Shown in pieces: positions 19,829-31,746 of a DNA stretch of 64,000 nucleotides. The notes under the pieces are model-generated. The model was not told the origin of the DNA, ran no database searches, and was given only the letters and a program-made list of their open reading frames with translations. Source of the stretch: Lantana camara (taxonomy: Eukaryota; Streptophyta; Magnoliopsida; Lamiales; Verbenaceae); NCBI GenBank assembly GCA_037501455.1, contig CM074856.1:15025001-15089000 (forward strand), given 5' to 3'. How positions within the stretch are numbered: position 1 is the first letter of the stretch; every line of letters starts with the position of its first letter. Both the position numbers and the translations under genes were made by a program.

Positions 19829-22480
19829 TGTAACGCCCCGGTTCTGGATGAACAGGTAAGCACGCCACGTGTGAGTTTGAGCGTAGGTTTTATTTTATTT
19901 CTTTAATTTTATGATATATTCTTACGTGGCATTCATAATTTTATAAAATTCACGAAACATCCTTTATGTGAATTATATGAATTCATATCATTGAAAATAT
20001 TATTTCACGACACCGAAATTATTTATTGAATGAAACAAGTACCGAGAGTGTTTTAAATTACCAAATTATCCCTAGTGAAGATTTCTTTAAAATTTTAGGG
20101 ACTTAATTGCATAATCCTTCAAGGATCTAATTGATCATATTTTAAAACTATGTATACTCAATTGCATACTCTCATGAGTTAGAGGATTAATTAGCAAATT
20201 GGCACATTTCACACATTTCAAAAATGGGTTTTACGTAATGCATCTCCAAGCTTCTTTCTTGATCATTTTTCCATCCAAAGATTTCCCAACAACTTGCTCT
20301 CTCACTCTCGGTTTCTTCAAGGAAAGAAAAGGAAAGAAGTTTTTCAATCAATCATCAAGACTTCAAGAAATCATCCAAGTTTTGGGAGATTGATCATCAT
20401 CTTCATCTATTTTCTCCATATTTTCATCTTCAAGGTTGGTTGCATGGAAGTGATGATTCTTGCTCAAATTTGACATGGTTAGGGTTTGAGAATTATATGC
20501 TAAATGAATGAATTAGAAGTAGAAGCATGATTATGTGATCATTTCATGAATTATGGCATGAATTATTCATGATATTGTTGAGAATTAGAGCTTGGATGAT
20601 CAAAGTGGGCATGAGCTTGAAATCTTGGAAACCTTGGTGATATAGCATGTTTTATATGTTTAAGTAGGATATTATTACTCCTTGAATGTGTATGCATCAT
20701 ACTTCCAGAAATTATAGCATTTGGGGATCAAAAATGGAATTTTGTGGCTTTGTTGATTCTTTGCCGAGAGTCTTCCCTGTTTCTGCTCTGTTCTTCAAAT
20801 TTGCAGAAACTGGGAATGACCGTTCCCAGCCTCAAGGCATTGAGGGAACGGGCGTTCCCACCTTTTCAAATGAACTAGGCGACCGAGCATGGGAACGGCC
20901 GTTCCCACTTTGGCCTTACTGCCGGAAGGGCCGTTCCCAGCTAAAAGGCGCGCTTTTATTTTTAAAATCGTTGGCGCGTTTTGGGGAACTCATGGGAACG
21001 ACCGTTCCCATTTTGCAAAGGGGACCGGAACGGCCGTTCCCACCTGGAATGCAGAACAAAATTCACTGCATAAAATTACGAAAATGACCCCTCGATCCAA
21101 CGACTTCTTTGACCCCGAATTGCTATAATATGTACTAATATGAAGTGAAACAACATGTTATCATGCCACATTGTATTTTCGTGGTCGTCTCGATACATTT
21201 CCACCGTTCGTCATATTTTGGTCATTTTAGGTCATGTCTCACGAATATACGTCGTGTTTGCACAGGTCACGAGGGCGTGGACGGGGAGCAAGCTCCTTAG
21301 AACACCACATTATTGTATTTTGCAGGTGAGGTTTTAGGTTATGTATATAGAACCCTACCACCCTTATGTGCTATTTCGGCCAAAAAAATACTATACTTAT
21401 AAATGATTTCAAAACCATGAATATTTCAAGCAAGCAAGTCATGATTTCAAGCATGTTTGGCGAGTACATGATTGCACGTGGGCCCGAGGGTAATTCTTGA
21501 GCCAACCGGGAAAGCAAGGGCTGACGGGTAACTCCTGAATTATCCTCACATTGTTGGGATCACCCCCGAAGCCACTAGGAGATTAGTGGTGGAAGGAGTT
21601 CCGTGTCTAGAGGGTCATGTCCTCTACACACACCATGTCGTGGATAGTCGAGCCTTGCAAACTCGCTATCACCCGGAGGAAGAAGGAGACTGGGGATTAA
21701 TCCGGCATGTCGGGTTATCCTCGGGTTATCGCATGATTTCAAGCATGAAATTATCTATATGGGCACTAAATGGAATTGCATGATCATGTATTCAATTGAT
21801 AAAGCAATCACGTATTGTCACGTTTGGTGTTAAGGTTGGAGATTCGCCCCTACTCGCCGGGGTCACATGTTCATGAAATGTTCAAGCTAAAATGTTAAAG
21901 TGATTGGTTGTAATCTCGGGCAAAGATTAAGTTTCTTGAATTATATATTCCTTTCATTTCCAGAGTCTTCACCCGAGGCTACACCTTGCATGTGATGTGT
22001 GTTATATATATATTTATTGCCCCTCACTCAGTCTTCGGTGGACTGATACTTCACTTTTCAGGTACTTGAGAGCGCGCTTGTGCTAGGCGGGAGTCCTGTC
22101 AGGTCTTGCATATCACGGGTCTAGCATTGTACCGTTCTTGTATATATTTTGTTACCTATCATGTTATGATCATTATTGTCACGTTTTGGGGATACCTGAT
22201 TATGTATATTATCAAAAGATGATAATGTATTGATAGTTAAGTTGGTATCAATACATATCTATTCGGTAAATATGGTACCTATATGTATGAATGATTTTAT
22301 TGCTTCCGCTTTCATTATCAGGTTTGCTCTGGTTTTGTTGGGGAGAGTGTCCCGCCTAGCTCGTCATTTTATTTGTCACCCGTTCGCTATAGTTTTGGTT
22401 TATGTATGGACTTTCCATTTTATACGTGGATCGAGGCTATAGTACGGGGGATGTGGTGCCCAGGGGATTAGGGTGCTACA
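19829..22480 (+). mobile_element. Tekay 5' LTR
   Basis: Starts TGTAACGCCCCGG and ends GGGTGCTACA. It contains six 16-bp imperfect palindromes between 20812 and 21041. Short open frames shared with the 3' LTR (for example 20686-21087) overlap this palindrome cluster and have no recognisable product. Confidence 0.95.
20812..21041. repeat. Six GGGAACGRCCGTTCCC palindromes in three pairs (5' LTR)
   Basis: Copies at 20812, 20844, 20891, 20923, 20994 and 21026. Start-to-start distances are 32, 47, 32, 71 and 32, so the palindromes form three pairs each spaced exactly 32 bp. Consensus GGGAACGRCCGTTCCC, with one or two mismatches in some. Confidence 0.9.
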
Positions 22481-22488
22481 TCTACAGG

Positions 22489-22500
22489 TGGTATCAGAGC
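22489..22500 (+). promoter_or_regulatory. Primer-binding site of Tekay
   Basis: TGGTATCAGAGC, complementary to the 3' end of initiator tRNA-Met, 8 bases after the 5' LTR. Confidence 0.92.
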
Positions 22501-22735
22501 CCGGTTGCAAAACCGAGGTTCTCGAGTCGTGTCAAGTCAGTCTAGGTCGCACGGCATAGGATTATGTGGTATTTGGGAGTCTGCATTTGGTTGACTTACT
22601 TGATTTACTCATTTCTTCGCATTAATTGAGCTACTTGATCTTCCTTGAACATGTGCTACTTGATATTATGGAAATTGTATGCACACATTTGCATTTATTG
22701 ATCAGGCCACGCATGTTTAGTGATCTAATTTCAGG

Positions 22736-24637
22736 ATGGAGCACGACAGACGTTCCAGTGACCGATCCTCGAGGCACAGGCATCGTCACCGCTGACATCA
22801 TCGCCGCGAGAGATCACCACCTCCTCCACCTGCCCAGGCACAGTCCCAGGATTTCATGAACGCGGTAGTAGGGCTAATTGATCAGAGGCTACAGGAAAGG
22901 GTTCCTCCACCACCTCCAGCACCAGTAGCACCTCCGGAGAACCCCTTTTCTGCCATTTTACGAGAGTTTCAGAACCAGCGTCCCCCGAAGTTCTATAAGG
23001 GAGACGATATACAGGCAGAGATGTGGCTAACAGAGACCGAAAGGATTTGGCAGCTTATCCCTTGTGACAGTCGGGAGAAGGCTCGCTGTACACTTACTCT
23101 TATTCAGGGCGAGGCCTATTCTTGGTGGGAAAGCACACAGATTGTTCTGGAGGCAGCCGGGACCGAGATTACTTGGGAGGTATTTGTACGGGAGTTCAGA
23201 AACAAGTATATTCCTCCAGCTTCCCGTACTCGCAGGTTGAGAGAGTTCACCGAGCTAAAGCAGGGAGGCAGGTCTGTGGGTCAGTATATCGCCGAGTTCG
23301 AGAGACTTTCTCGCTATGCACCCAACATAGCGAATGATGACTTTCATAAGGCGATGCAGTTCGTCCAAGGACTCAGACCGGATATTCAGGATGCCCTGAA
23401 AGTAGCTAATACGAGCACCTGGGTAAAAGCTACCACTAAGGCCCTAAAAGTTGAGGATTCGGATATTGCTAGGAAAGCTACTTCACGGACTGGACAGGCT
23501 TCGGGCTCAAGAGCAGGTCAGGGATCGAGCTCAGGGAAGAGGCCGATGATTTACTCTGCACCCCCAGCTCAGAAGAACCCCGGGAAGAAGCTTAAGGCGA
23601 CAGGGCCATTACCGAGAGGTCCGAGAGCTCCAGCACTACCCCAGCCACCTCAGAGACCGGGCTGCAGATGGTGTGGACTTCCTACACATACCTACGATAA
23701 CTGCAGGCTCCGGTTAGGTTTGTGTTTGATTTGCGGGAGTGACGAGCACATGGTTGACGGCTGTCCGGATCGTCAGGATCCACCACCTGCAGGACCGAGG
23801 CCACTGGTGAGAGCTCGGGCTTATGCACTCGCTGGAGAGGAGCAGGATGCAGAGATAGACCCCGCCGTAGTAGTTGAAGGTATTATTTGCATCCATGGCA
23901 CGAACATCCATACATTATTTGATCCAGGAGCTACACACTCCTTTCTTGCGCACTCTATTGCTATTACTTTGTCTTTGCCTGCTATGTGTACTTCTGTGCG
24001 CTATCTAGTTAGTACTCCTTTCGGTAGTAGGCGAGAGACGGATCAGGTTTACAGGGATGTTCCAGTGGTGATTGAAGGCCGGGAGTTTCTGACAGATTTC
24101 ATTGTTATGCCGATGGAGAGATACGGGGCTATATTGGGGATGGATTGGTTATACAGGCACTGTGCTACAGTTGATTGTCGGGCTAAGAAGGTTCAGTTGG
24201 GTTCAGAGGTTACCACAGGTTGTACTTTAAAGACCGTACCCCTACTTTCGTTTTCAGAAGCTCAGAAATTAGTCAGAGACGGGGCTACAGGGTTTATTGC
24301 CTATATTCTGAACAAGCCAAAAGATCAGGTGAAGTTAGAGGACACCAAAGTGGTAAAGGAATTTCCCGAGGTATTCCCAGAAAAATTGGATTCCTTGCCT
24401 CCTGAACGAGAGATTGAATTTGTGATCGATCTTTTTCCGAATGCCGAGCCGTATTCAAAAACTCCATACCGGATGGCTCCAGCTGAATTGAAGGAATTAA
24501 AAGTTCAGCTTGAGGCTTTATTGGAAGTTGGGTACATTCGGCCAAATTCTACGCCGTGGGGAGCACCGGTATTGTTTGTAAAGAGTATTGTTTGTAAAGA
24601 AAAAGGACGGGACTTTAAGAATGTGCATCGATTATAG
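22736..24637 (+). pseudogene. Tekay gag-protease and start of RT (frame broken)
   Basis: The natural start is probably ATG at 22736 (MEHDRRSSDR), because the frame runs on into the gag at 22856. TGA at 22793-22795 (codon 20) interrupts it, likely CGA changed to TGA. From ATG 22856 the frame is open for 593 codons: capsid-like gag (RPPKFYKGDD, WWESTQ), zinc knuckle CLICGSDEHMVDGC, aspartic protease (LFDPGATHSFLA, GAILGMDWL), and the start of RT ([18 protein letters not shown]). A 16-bp tandem duplication at 24569-24600 then shifts the frame. The ATG at 22736 directly follows TAATTTCAGG. Confidence 0.9.
24569..24600 (+). repeat. 16-bp tandem duplication that breaks Tekay RT
   Basis: GTATTGTTTGTAAAGA occurs twice back to back (24569-24584, 24585-24600). 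With one copy the frame reads [20 protein letters not shown]. With two it shifts by 16 bases and stops at 24637. Confidence 0.95.
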
Positions 24638-27257
24638 GGAGTTGAACAGGATGACTATTAAGAACAAGTATCCCCTCCCACATATCGAGGAGTTATTCGA
24701 TATACTTCAGGGTTCCAAAGTTTATTCGAAATTGGATTTAAGACAGGGATACTATCAGCTGCGAATCCGAGCGGAGGATATTCCTAAGACAGGATTCAAT
24801 ACTCGGTACGGGCACTACGAGTTCATGGTTATGCCATTTGGATTAACTAACGCCCCTACAGCTTTTATGGATATGATGCATCGGATATTCAGGCCTTTCC
24901 TCGACAAGTTCGTGGTGATTTTTATTGATGATATTCTGGTTTTCTCAAAATCAGCCGAGGAGTACGCGAGACATCTCAGGCTCGTTCTTCAGACTCTGAA
25001 AGAGCATCAGTTGTTTGCTAAGTTTAGCAAGTGCGAATTTTGGATCGATCGGATTTCCTTTTTGGGACATGTGATTTCAGGAAAAGGGTTGGAAGTCGAT
25101 CCCTCGAAAATCGAGGTTGTCCTCAAGTGGGAGAAACCAAAGAATGCCTCGGAAATTAGAAGCTTCTTGGGATTGGCCGGTTATTATAGAAGATTTGTTC
25201 AGGACTTCTCCAAGATTGCGGCGCCGTTAACCCAATTGACAAAGAAGGATGTTAAGTTTGTCTGGGACGAGAAGTGTGATCAAAGCTTTAATTTTCTGAA
25301 AGAAAAGTTAGTCTCAGCTCCGGTATTAACTTTACCCGAGGGTTCAGAGGGATATGCAGTGTACACCGATGCTTCTAAAGAAGGCTTAGGCTGTGTTTTG
25401 ACTCAGAAAGGAAAAGTGATCGCCTACGCTTCTCGGAAACTAAAGGAATATGAAAAGAATTATCCGACACACGACCTAGAGCTTGCAGCCGTGATCTTTG
25501 CTCTCGGGAAATGGAGACATTATCTTTACGGGACTTCCTTTGAGATTTTTACCGACCACAAGAGCCTTCAGTATTTGTTCACACAGAAAGATTTGAATAT
25601 GAGGCAACGGCGTTGGATGGAAAAATTGGAAGATTATGATTGTACAATTAAATACCATCCCGGGAAAGCAAATGTGGTCGCCGATGCACTTAGCAGAAAG
25701 GCGAGTGTATCGAGCTTGGAAATAAAAGAAAGTGAGGAAGTTGTCCCGATTGTGTTAAAGGCTCGGGTTTCTAATATCACAATTCAGCCGGAATTAAAGT
25801 ATCAGTTATTTGAGGCTCAGAATAAGGATCCGGAAGTGCAGAAGCTTACAAGAAAAGCTAAGGATGACCCGGAGAGTCCGTTTGGGTTTGATGAGACCGG
25901 GTTACTTCGGTTTAAAAACAGAGTAGTAGTACCTGAAGAATTGAGACGGGTCCTACTTGAAGAAGCTCACAAGTCAGCCTACTCGATCCACCTAGGAGGA
26001 AATAAAATGTATAAGGATTTAAAGCAATATTATTGGTGGAACGGGATGAAAAGAGACGTGGCGGAATATGTGAAACATTGCCTGACCTGTCAAACGGTGA
26101 AAGCTGAGCACCAAAAGCCCGCGGGACTTCTACGACCGTTACCTATTCCCGAGTGGAAGTGGGAACAAGTAACGATGGACTTTGTTTCTGGATTACCGAA
26201 GGTTAAAGGCGGGTTTGATGGAATTTGGGTAATCGTGGATAGATTTACAAAGTCTGCTCATTTTCTACCGGTCCGGATGTCCTATAAGATCCCGAAGTTG
26301 GCTGAAATCTATAACAAAGAAATTATTCGACTTCATGGTATTCCGGTGAGCATAGTGTCAGACCGAGACCCGAGATTTACTTCTAAGTTGTGGCAGGAGT
26401 TGCAGGCCATTTTGGGGATGAAACTTAAGTTCAGTACAACATTTCACCCTCAAACAGACGGTCAATCTGAAAGGTTAATCAGATATTTGGAAGATCTTCT
26501 TCGGGTTTGCGCGATGGATTTTCAAAACTCGTGGGCAGAACAGCTTCCTTTGATTGAGTTTGCTTATAATAACAGCTTTCAGGCTTCGATCGGGATGGCT
26601 CCTTACGAGTTACTTTATGGAAGAAGGTGCCGGTCTCCGTTGTTCTTCGACTTAGAAGAATGGAAATGGTCGAAACAGGAAGGGGTGAAGAGAGGTGAAA
26701 GATTCTAAAGGCCTTCCAAAGTCGTTCAAGCTATGATTGAGAAAGTTCAAATGATTCAACAACGGATGAAAGCCGCGCAAGATAGGCAAAAGAGCTATGC
26801 CGATAAGCGCCGAAAAGATCTAGAGTTTGAAGTTGGTGATTGGGTATTCTTGAAGGTGTCACCAAGGAAAGGTTTCACCCGAATCGGGAAAGGAGGAAAA
26901 CTTAATCCTCGCTACTTAGGTCCGTTTGAGATTCTTGAAAGAATAGGCGAGGTAGCCTATCGACTGGACCTACCACTGAGTCTTACGGGGATTCATAACG
27001 TATTTCATGTTTCACAATTAAGGAAATATTACCCCGATGAGACTACGATTCTCCCCGTGGAAGAAGTTGAACTGGAACCGAATTTGACATTTATTCAGAG
27101 ACCGGTTAAAATCATGGATCGGAAATTTCAAGAGTTGAGAAACCGGAGAATTCCCATGGTTAAAGTGTTGTGGAGAAGCGACAAAACCGAGGAAGCTACG
27201 TGGGAAACGGAAGATAAAATGAAACGGTTCCACCCGGAGTTATTCGAGCAAGACTAG
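24588..27257 (+). pseudogene. Tekay RT, RNase H, integrase and chromodomain
   Basis: After the frameshift the frame is open to TAA at 26706-26708, and continues in the same frame to 27257. It holds RT ([24 protein letters not shown]), RNase H ([22 protein letters not shown]), the integrase HHCC zinc region, integrase core ([25 protein letters not shown]), the C-terminal GPF motif (RYLGPFEIL) and a chromodomain (VKVLWRSDKTEEATWE). The chromodomain identifies a chromovirus. Long LTRs and the initiator-Met site fit the Tekay/Del clade. The single stop lies between the integrase core and its C-terminal domain. Confidence 0.92.
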
Positions 27258-27279
27258 AGAATCTGGGGACCAGATTCTT

Positions 27280-27295
27280 CTAAGGGGGAGAGAGT
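27280..27295 (+). promoter_or_regulatory. Polypurine tract of Tekay
   Basis: CTAAGGGGGAGAGAGT immediately before the 3' LTR. Confidence 0.85.
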
Positions 27296-29944
27296 TGTAA
27301 CGCCCCGGTTCCGGATGAACAGGTAAGCACGCCACGTGTGAGTTTGAGCGTAGGTTTTATTTTATTTCTTTAATTTTATGATATATTCTTACGTGGCATT
27401 CATAATTTTATAAAATTCACGAAACATCCTTTATGTGAATTATATGAATTCATATCATTGAAAATATTATTTCACGACACCGAAATTATTTATTGAATGA
27501 AACAAGTACCGAGAGTGTTTTAAATTACCAAATTGTCCCTAGTGAAGATTTCTTTAAAATTTTAGGGACTTAATTGCATAATCCTTCAAGGATCTAATTG
27601 ATCATATTTTAAAACTATGTATACTCAATTGCATACTCTCATGAGTTAGAGGATTAATTGGCAAATTGGCACATTTCACACATTTCAAAAATGGGTTTTA
27701 CATAATGCATCTCCAAGCTTCTTTCTTGATCATTTTTCTATCCAAAGATTTCCCAACAACTTGCTCTCTCACTCTCGGTTTCTTCAAGGAAAGAAAAGGA
27801 AAGAAGTTTTTCAATCAATCATCAAGACTTCAAGAAATCATCCAAGTTTTGGGAGATTGATCATCATCTTCATCTATTTTCTCCATATTTTCATCTTCAA
27901 GGTTGGTTGCATGGAAGTGATGATTCTTGCTCAAATTTGACATGGTTAGGGTTTGAGAATTATATGCTAAATGAATGAATTAGAAGTAGAAGCATGATTA
28001 TGTGATCATTTCATGAATTATGGCATGAATTATTCATGATATTGTTGAGAATTAGAGCTTGGATGATCAAAGTGGGCATGAGCTTGAAATCTTGGAAACC
28101 TTGGTGATATAGCATGTTTTATGTGTTTAAGTAGGATATTATTACTCCTTGAATGTGTATGCATCATACTTCCAGAAATTATAGCATTTGGGGATCAAAA
28201 ATGGAATTTTGTGGCTTTGTTGATTCTTTGCCGAGAGCCTTCCCTGTTTCTGCTCTGTTCTTCAAATTTGCAGAAACTGGGAACGACCGTTCCCAGCCTC
28301 AAGGCATTGAGGGAACGGGCGTTCCCACCTTTTCAAATGAACTGGGCGGCCGAGCATGGGAACGGCCGTTCCCACTTTGGCCTTGCTGCCGGAAGGGCCG
28401 TTCCCAGCTAAAAGGCGCGCTTTTATTTTTAAAATCGTTGGCGCGTTTTGGGGAACTCATGGGAACGACCGTTCCCATTTTGTAAAGGGGACCGGAACGG
28501 CCGTTCCCACCTGGAATGCAGAACAAAATTCACTGCATAAAATTACGAAAATGACCCCTCGATCCAACGACTTCTTTGACCCCGAATTGTTATAATATGT
28601 ACTAATATGAAGTGAAATAACATGTTATCATGCCACATTGTATTTTCGTGGTCGTCTCGATACATTTCCACCGTTCGTCATATTTTGGTCATTTTAGGTC
28701 ATGTCTCACGAATATACGTCGTGTTTGCACAGGTCACGAGGGCGTGGACGGGGAGCAAGCTCCTTAGAACACCACATTATTGTATTTTGCAGGTGAGGTT
28801 TTAGGTTATGTATATAGAACCCTACCACCCTTATGTGCTATTTCGGCCAAAAAAATACTATACTTATAAATGATTTCAAAACCATGAATATTTCAAGCAA
28901 GCAAGTCATGATTTCAAGCATGTTTGGCGAGTACATGATTGCACGTGGGCCCGAGGGTAATTCTTGAGCCAACCGGGAAAGCAAGGGCTGACGGGTAACT
29001 CCTGAATTATCCTCACATTGTTGGGATCACCCCCGAAGCCACTAGAAGATTAGTGGTGGAAGGAGTTCCGTGTCTAGAGGGTCATGTCCTCTACACACAC
29101 CATGTCGTAGATAGTCGAGCCTTGCAAACTCGCTATCACCCGGAGGAAGAAGGAGACTGGGGATTAATCCGGAATGTCGGGTTATCCTCGGGTTATCGCA
29201 TGATTTCAAGCATGAAATTGTCTATATGGGCACTAAATGGAATTGCATGATCATGTATTCAATTGATAAAGCAATCACGTACTGTCACGTTTGGTGTTAA
29301 GGTTGGAGATTCGCCCCTACTCGTCGGGGTCACATGTTCATGAAATGTTCAAGCTAAAATGTTAATGTGATTGGTTGTAATCTCGGGCAAAGATTAAGTT
29401 TCTTGAATTATATATTCCTTTCATTTCCAGAGTCTTCACCCGAGGCTACACCTTGCATGTGATGTGTGTTATATATATTTATTGCCCCTCACTCAGTCTT
29501 CGGTGGACTGATACTTCACTTTTCAGGTACTTGAGAGCGCGGTTGTGCTAGGCGGGAGTCCTATCAGGTCTTGCATATCACGGGTCTAGCATTGTACCGT
29601 TCTTGTATATATTTTGTTACCTATCATGTTATGATCATTATTGTCACGTTTTGGGGATACCTGATTATGTATATTATCAAAAGATGATAATGTATTGATA
29701 GTTAAGTTGGTATCTATACATATCTATTCGGTAAATATGGTACCTATATGTATGAATGATTTTATTGTTTCCGCTTTCATTATCAGGTTTGCTCTGGTTT
29801 TGTTGGGGAGGTGTCCCGCCTAGCTCGTCATTTTATTTGTCACCCGTTCGCTATAGTTTTGGTTTATGTATGGACTTTCCATTTCATACGTGGATCGAGG
29901 CTATATTGCGGGGGATGTGGTGCCCAGGGGATTAGGGTGCTACA
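27296..29944 (+). mobile_element. Tekay 3' LTR
   Basis: Same ends as the 5' LTR. Differences include a TA-repeat length change near 29470 and loss of one or two bases near 29809. The six palindromes are kept, and two have become more symmetrical than in the 5' LTR. Confidence 0.95.
28279..28508. repeat. Six palindromes in three pairs (3' LTR)
   Basis: Copies at 28279, 28311, 28358, 28390, 28461 and 28493, with the same 32/47/32/71/32 spacing as in the 5' LTR. Confidence 0.9.
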
Positions 29945-30720
29945 GGAGTGGTACAAGAAGCTGCCCCCTCGCTCCATTCGAGGGTACGAGGATTTGACAG
30001 ATGCCTTCCTAAACCACTTCAGCTCTCTGAAGGCACCGGCACCCGCTGTCACGGCTCTCTACAGCCTAGTACAAGGGCCAAACGAGACCCTCAGGTCCTT
30101 TATGGGTAGGTTCAACAAAGAAATCCTACGGGTGGAGGGGCCCTCGATGGATTTTTTAAGACATGTGCTATTTGGGGCCATCAATATGAAAAACTATGTC
30201 AGCAAAGGAGTTTGTTGAGGAGGTGGAAAAAAAGAAACCACGCTCCCTGATGGAAATAAGGGACATAGCTGATTCTTTCTTCACCCTCGAGGACATGTAC
30301 ATCACGAGGCCGCAAAAGCTTACCAATACCCCTCGCACTGACAGAGGCCAGGAAGACAGGGGGGAGTCCAACAGAAACCGCCGCCGCAGCTCTGCTCCTG
30401 CTTGGAGAAGCTCCCCACCCCCTCGAAGGTTTGAGCGCGTTCCCCTCAGCAGACCTATTGCAGAGGTCTACTCCATGGCGGATAAAAAATTGTTTAAGAG
30501 GCCGCCCAAGATAAGGAAAATCGAGGGTCAAAAGCGCTCGGGAAAATACTGTGCCTTCCACAAGCAGAAAGGGCATGATACAAATGAATGCCGTCAACTT
30601 GAGAGCAAAATTCAAAGGCTCATTGTCGGGGGGGCATCTGAAGGAGTTTGTGAGGGCGCTCGAGATGTACGATGAGCACTGTACCGAGCGTGCCAAGGCT
30701 CGAGGGAGAAGTCGTTCGCG
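29945..30720 (+). pseudogene. Tat-2 gag, 3' part
   Basis: It continues the gag frame broken at 19829 (WYKKLPPRSIRGYEDLTDAF). A frameshift near 30200 moves to a frame with PRSLMEIRDIADSFF and a zinc-knuckle-like CAFHKQKGHDTNEC (30550-30592). Another shift near 30600 moves to the frame that reaches the protease. It matches Tat/Retand gag order: capsid, linker, single zinc finger. Confidence 0.85.
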
Positions 30721-31400
30721 CTCAAGGAGCCCTCGTAACCATCGCCCTAAGACAAGCGACCATGGTAAGCAGAAAGCCGTCGAAATGGAGAACCAGCCCT
30801 TCACCGTCATCAACATGATCACTGGCGGACCCTCGGGGGGAGACTCTAACACCTCTCGTCGTCGCCACGTCCGAAGTTATGATCAGAGATCCTCGAGGCC
30901 CAAACAGGTGTATTCCTTGGAAGAATCCTCGGGCTCGAAAGAAAATGAGATTGTAGGATTCACTGAAAAAGACCTAGAGCACATTGTAACACCCCATGGG
31001 GTCAGTGAAACCTCTGACTGCCCCATGGTGGTTAGTTTAGATGTCCACAATCACATTGTAAAGAGGGTTTTAATTGATAGTGGAAGCTCAGTGAATGTTC
31101 TCCCTTACTCAACGTTTCAAAAGGTTAACATAGCCAACATTCCCCTCGAACCCCTCAGAACAGCCCTTGTTGGCTTTGGAGGTTCCGAGATTGTCCCTCG
31201 CGGACAGATTCGCTTGGCCACCTCTTTTGGTCGTGCCCCATAGCGAAAGACCTTGAGCGTCTTGTATGCCATCGTTGAGGTGGATCTACCCTACAACATC
31301 ATCATTGGGCGCCCAGCCCTTGTTGATTTTAAGGCGGTCATTTCAACATACCATCAGAAGGTCAAATTCCCCCACTCCCGAGGGAACATGTGAGGTACTT
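30721..31400 (+). pseudogene. Tat-2 aspartic protease region
   Basis: An Arg/Ser-rich linker, then VLIDSGSSVNVLPYSTF (catalytic DSG near 31075), then NIIIGRPALVDF near 31290 after a stop at 31241-31243. The catalytic Asp is present, but the region is split by TAG and followed by TGA near 31391. Confidence 0.85.
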
Positions 31401-31746
31401 TGCAACGTTAAGGAAGCCTGAGAGTGTTACATCCTCTCTCTTCGCAGTCACAAGCCCAAGTCAACGGTCCAAGCCGGATCCACCAAGAAATCTGTGGATT
31501 TCCCCAAGTTGGATGAAGACGGCCCCGAGCGTAAGAGAGCCAAGCTGAACAGAAAGAAAATCAAGAAAAAGGTTCCGGGCGAGACCAAGGGCAGTGAAGA
31601 TGGGCCACCGGGGGTCCTTCTCCGAGAGCGACAGCTAGAAATCCTCAAAGGAAGCTGATGGTAGACTCACAGGAAAGAAGCGGGCGCTCAAAACACCAAG
31701 GCCAGAGGTACGAATTGAGCCCACCGAAAATTTTCTGACCATCGAG

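Larger units (their letters stand above)
19829..29944 (+). mobile_element. Complete Tekay/Del-type chromovirus (Ty3/gypsy) nested in Tat-2
   Basis: LTRs 19829-22480 (2652 bp) and 27296-29944 (2649 bp), 5-bp target duplication GGAGT at 19824-19828 and 29945-29949. Initiator-Met primer site, gag-pro-RT-RH-IN and a C-terminal chromodomain are present. About 30 differences between the LTRs were counted by eye (about 1%), mostly C/T or G/A, so the insertion is recent. Three coding lesions (nonsense codon in gag, 16-bp duplication in RT, TAA in integrase) mean it cannot encode a full polyprotein. Confidence 0.96.

Noticed and set aside
20199..21783. Short ORFs repeated in both Tekay LTRs (for example 20686-21087)
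   Set aside because: They are identical because the LTRs are. They run through the palindrome cluster in different frames and have no recognised product.
23930..23960. Protease active site DPG instead of DSG in Tekay as a mutation
   Set aside because: DPG forms occur in related gypsy elements, so it may be normal.
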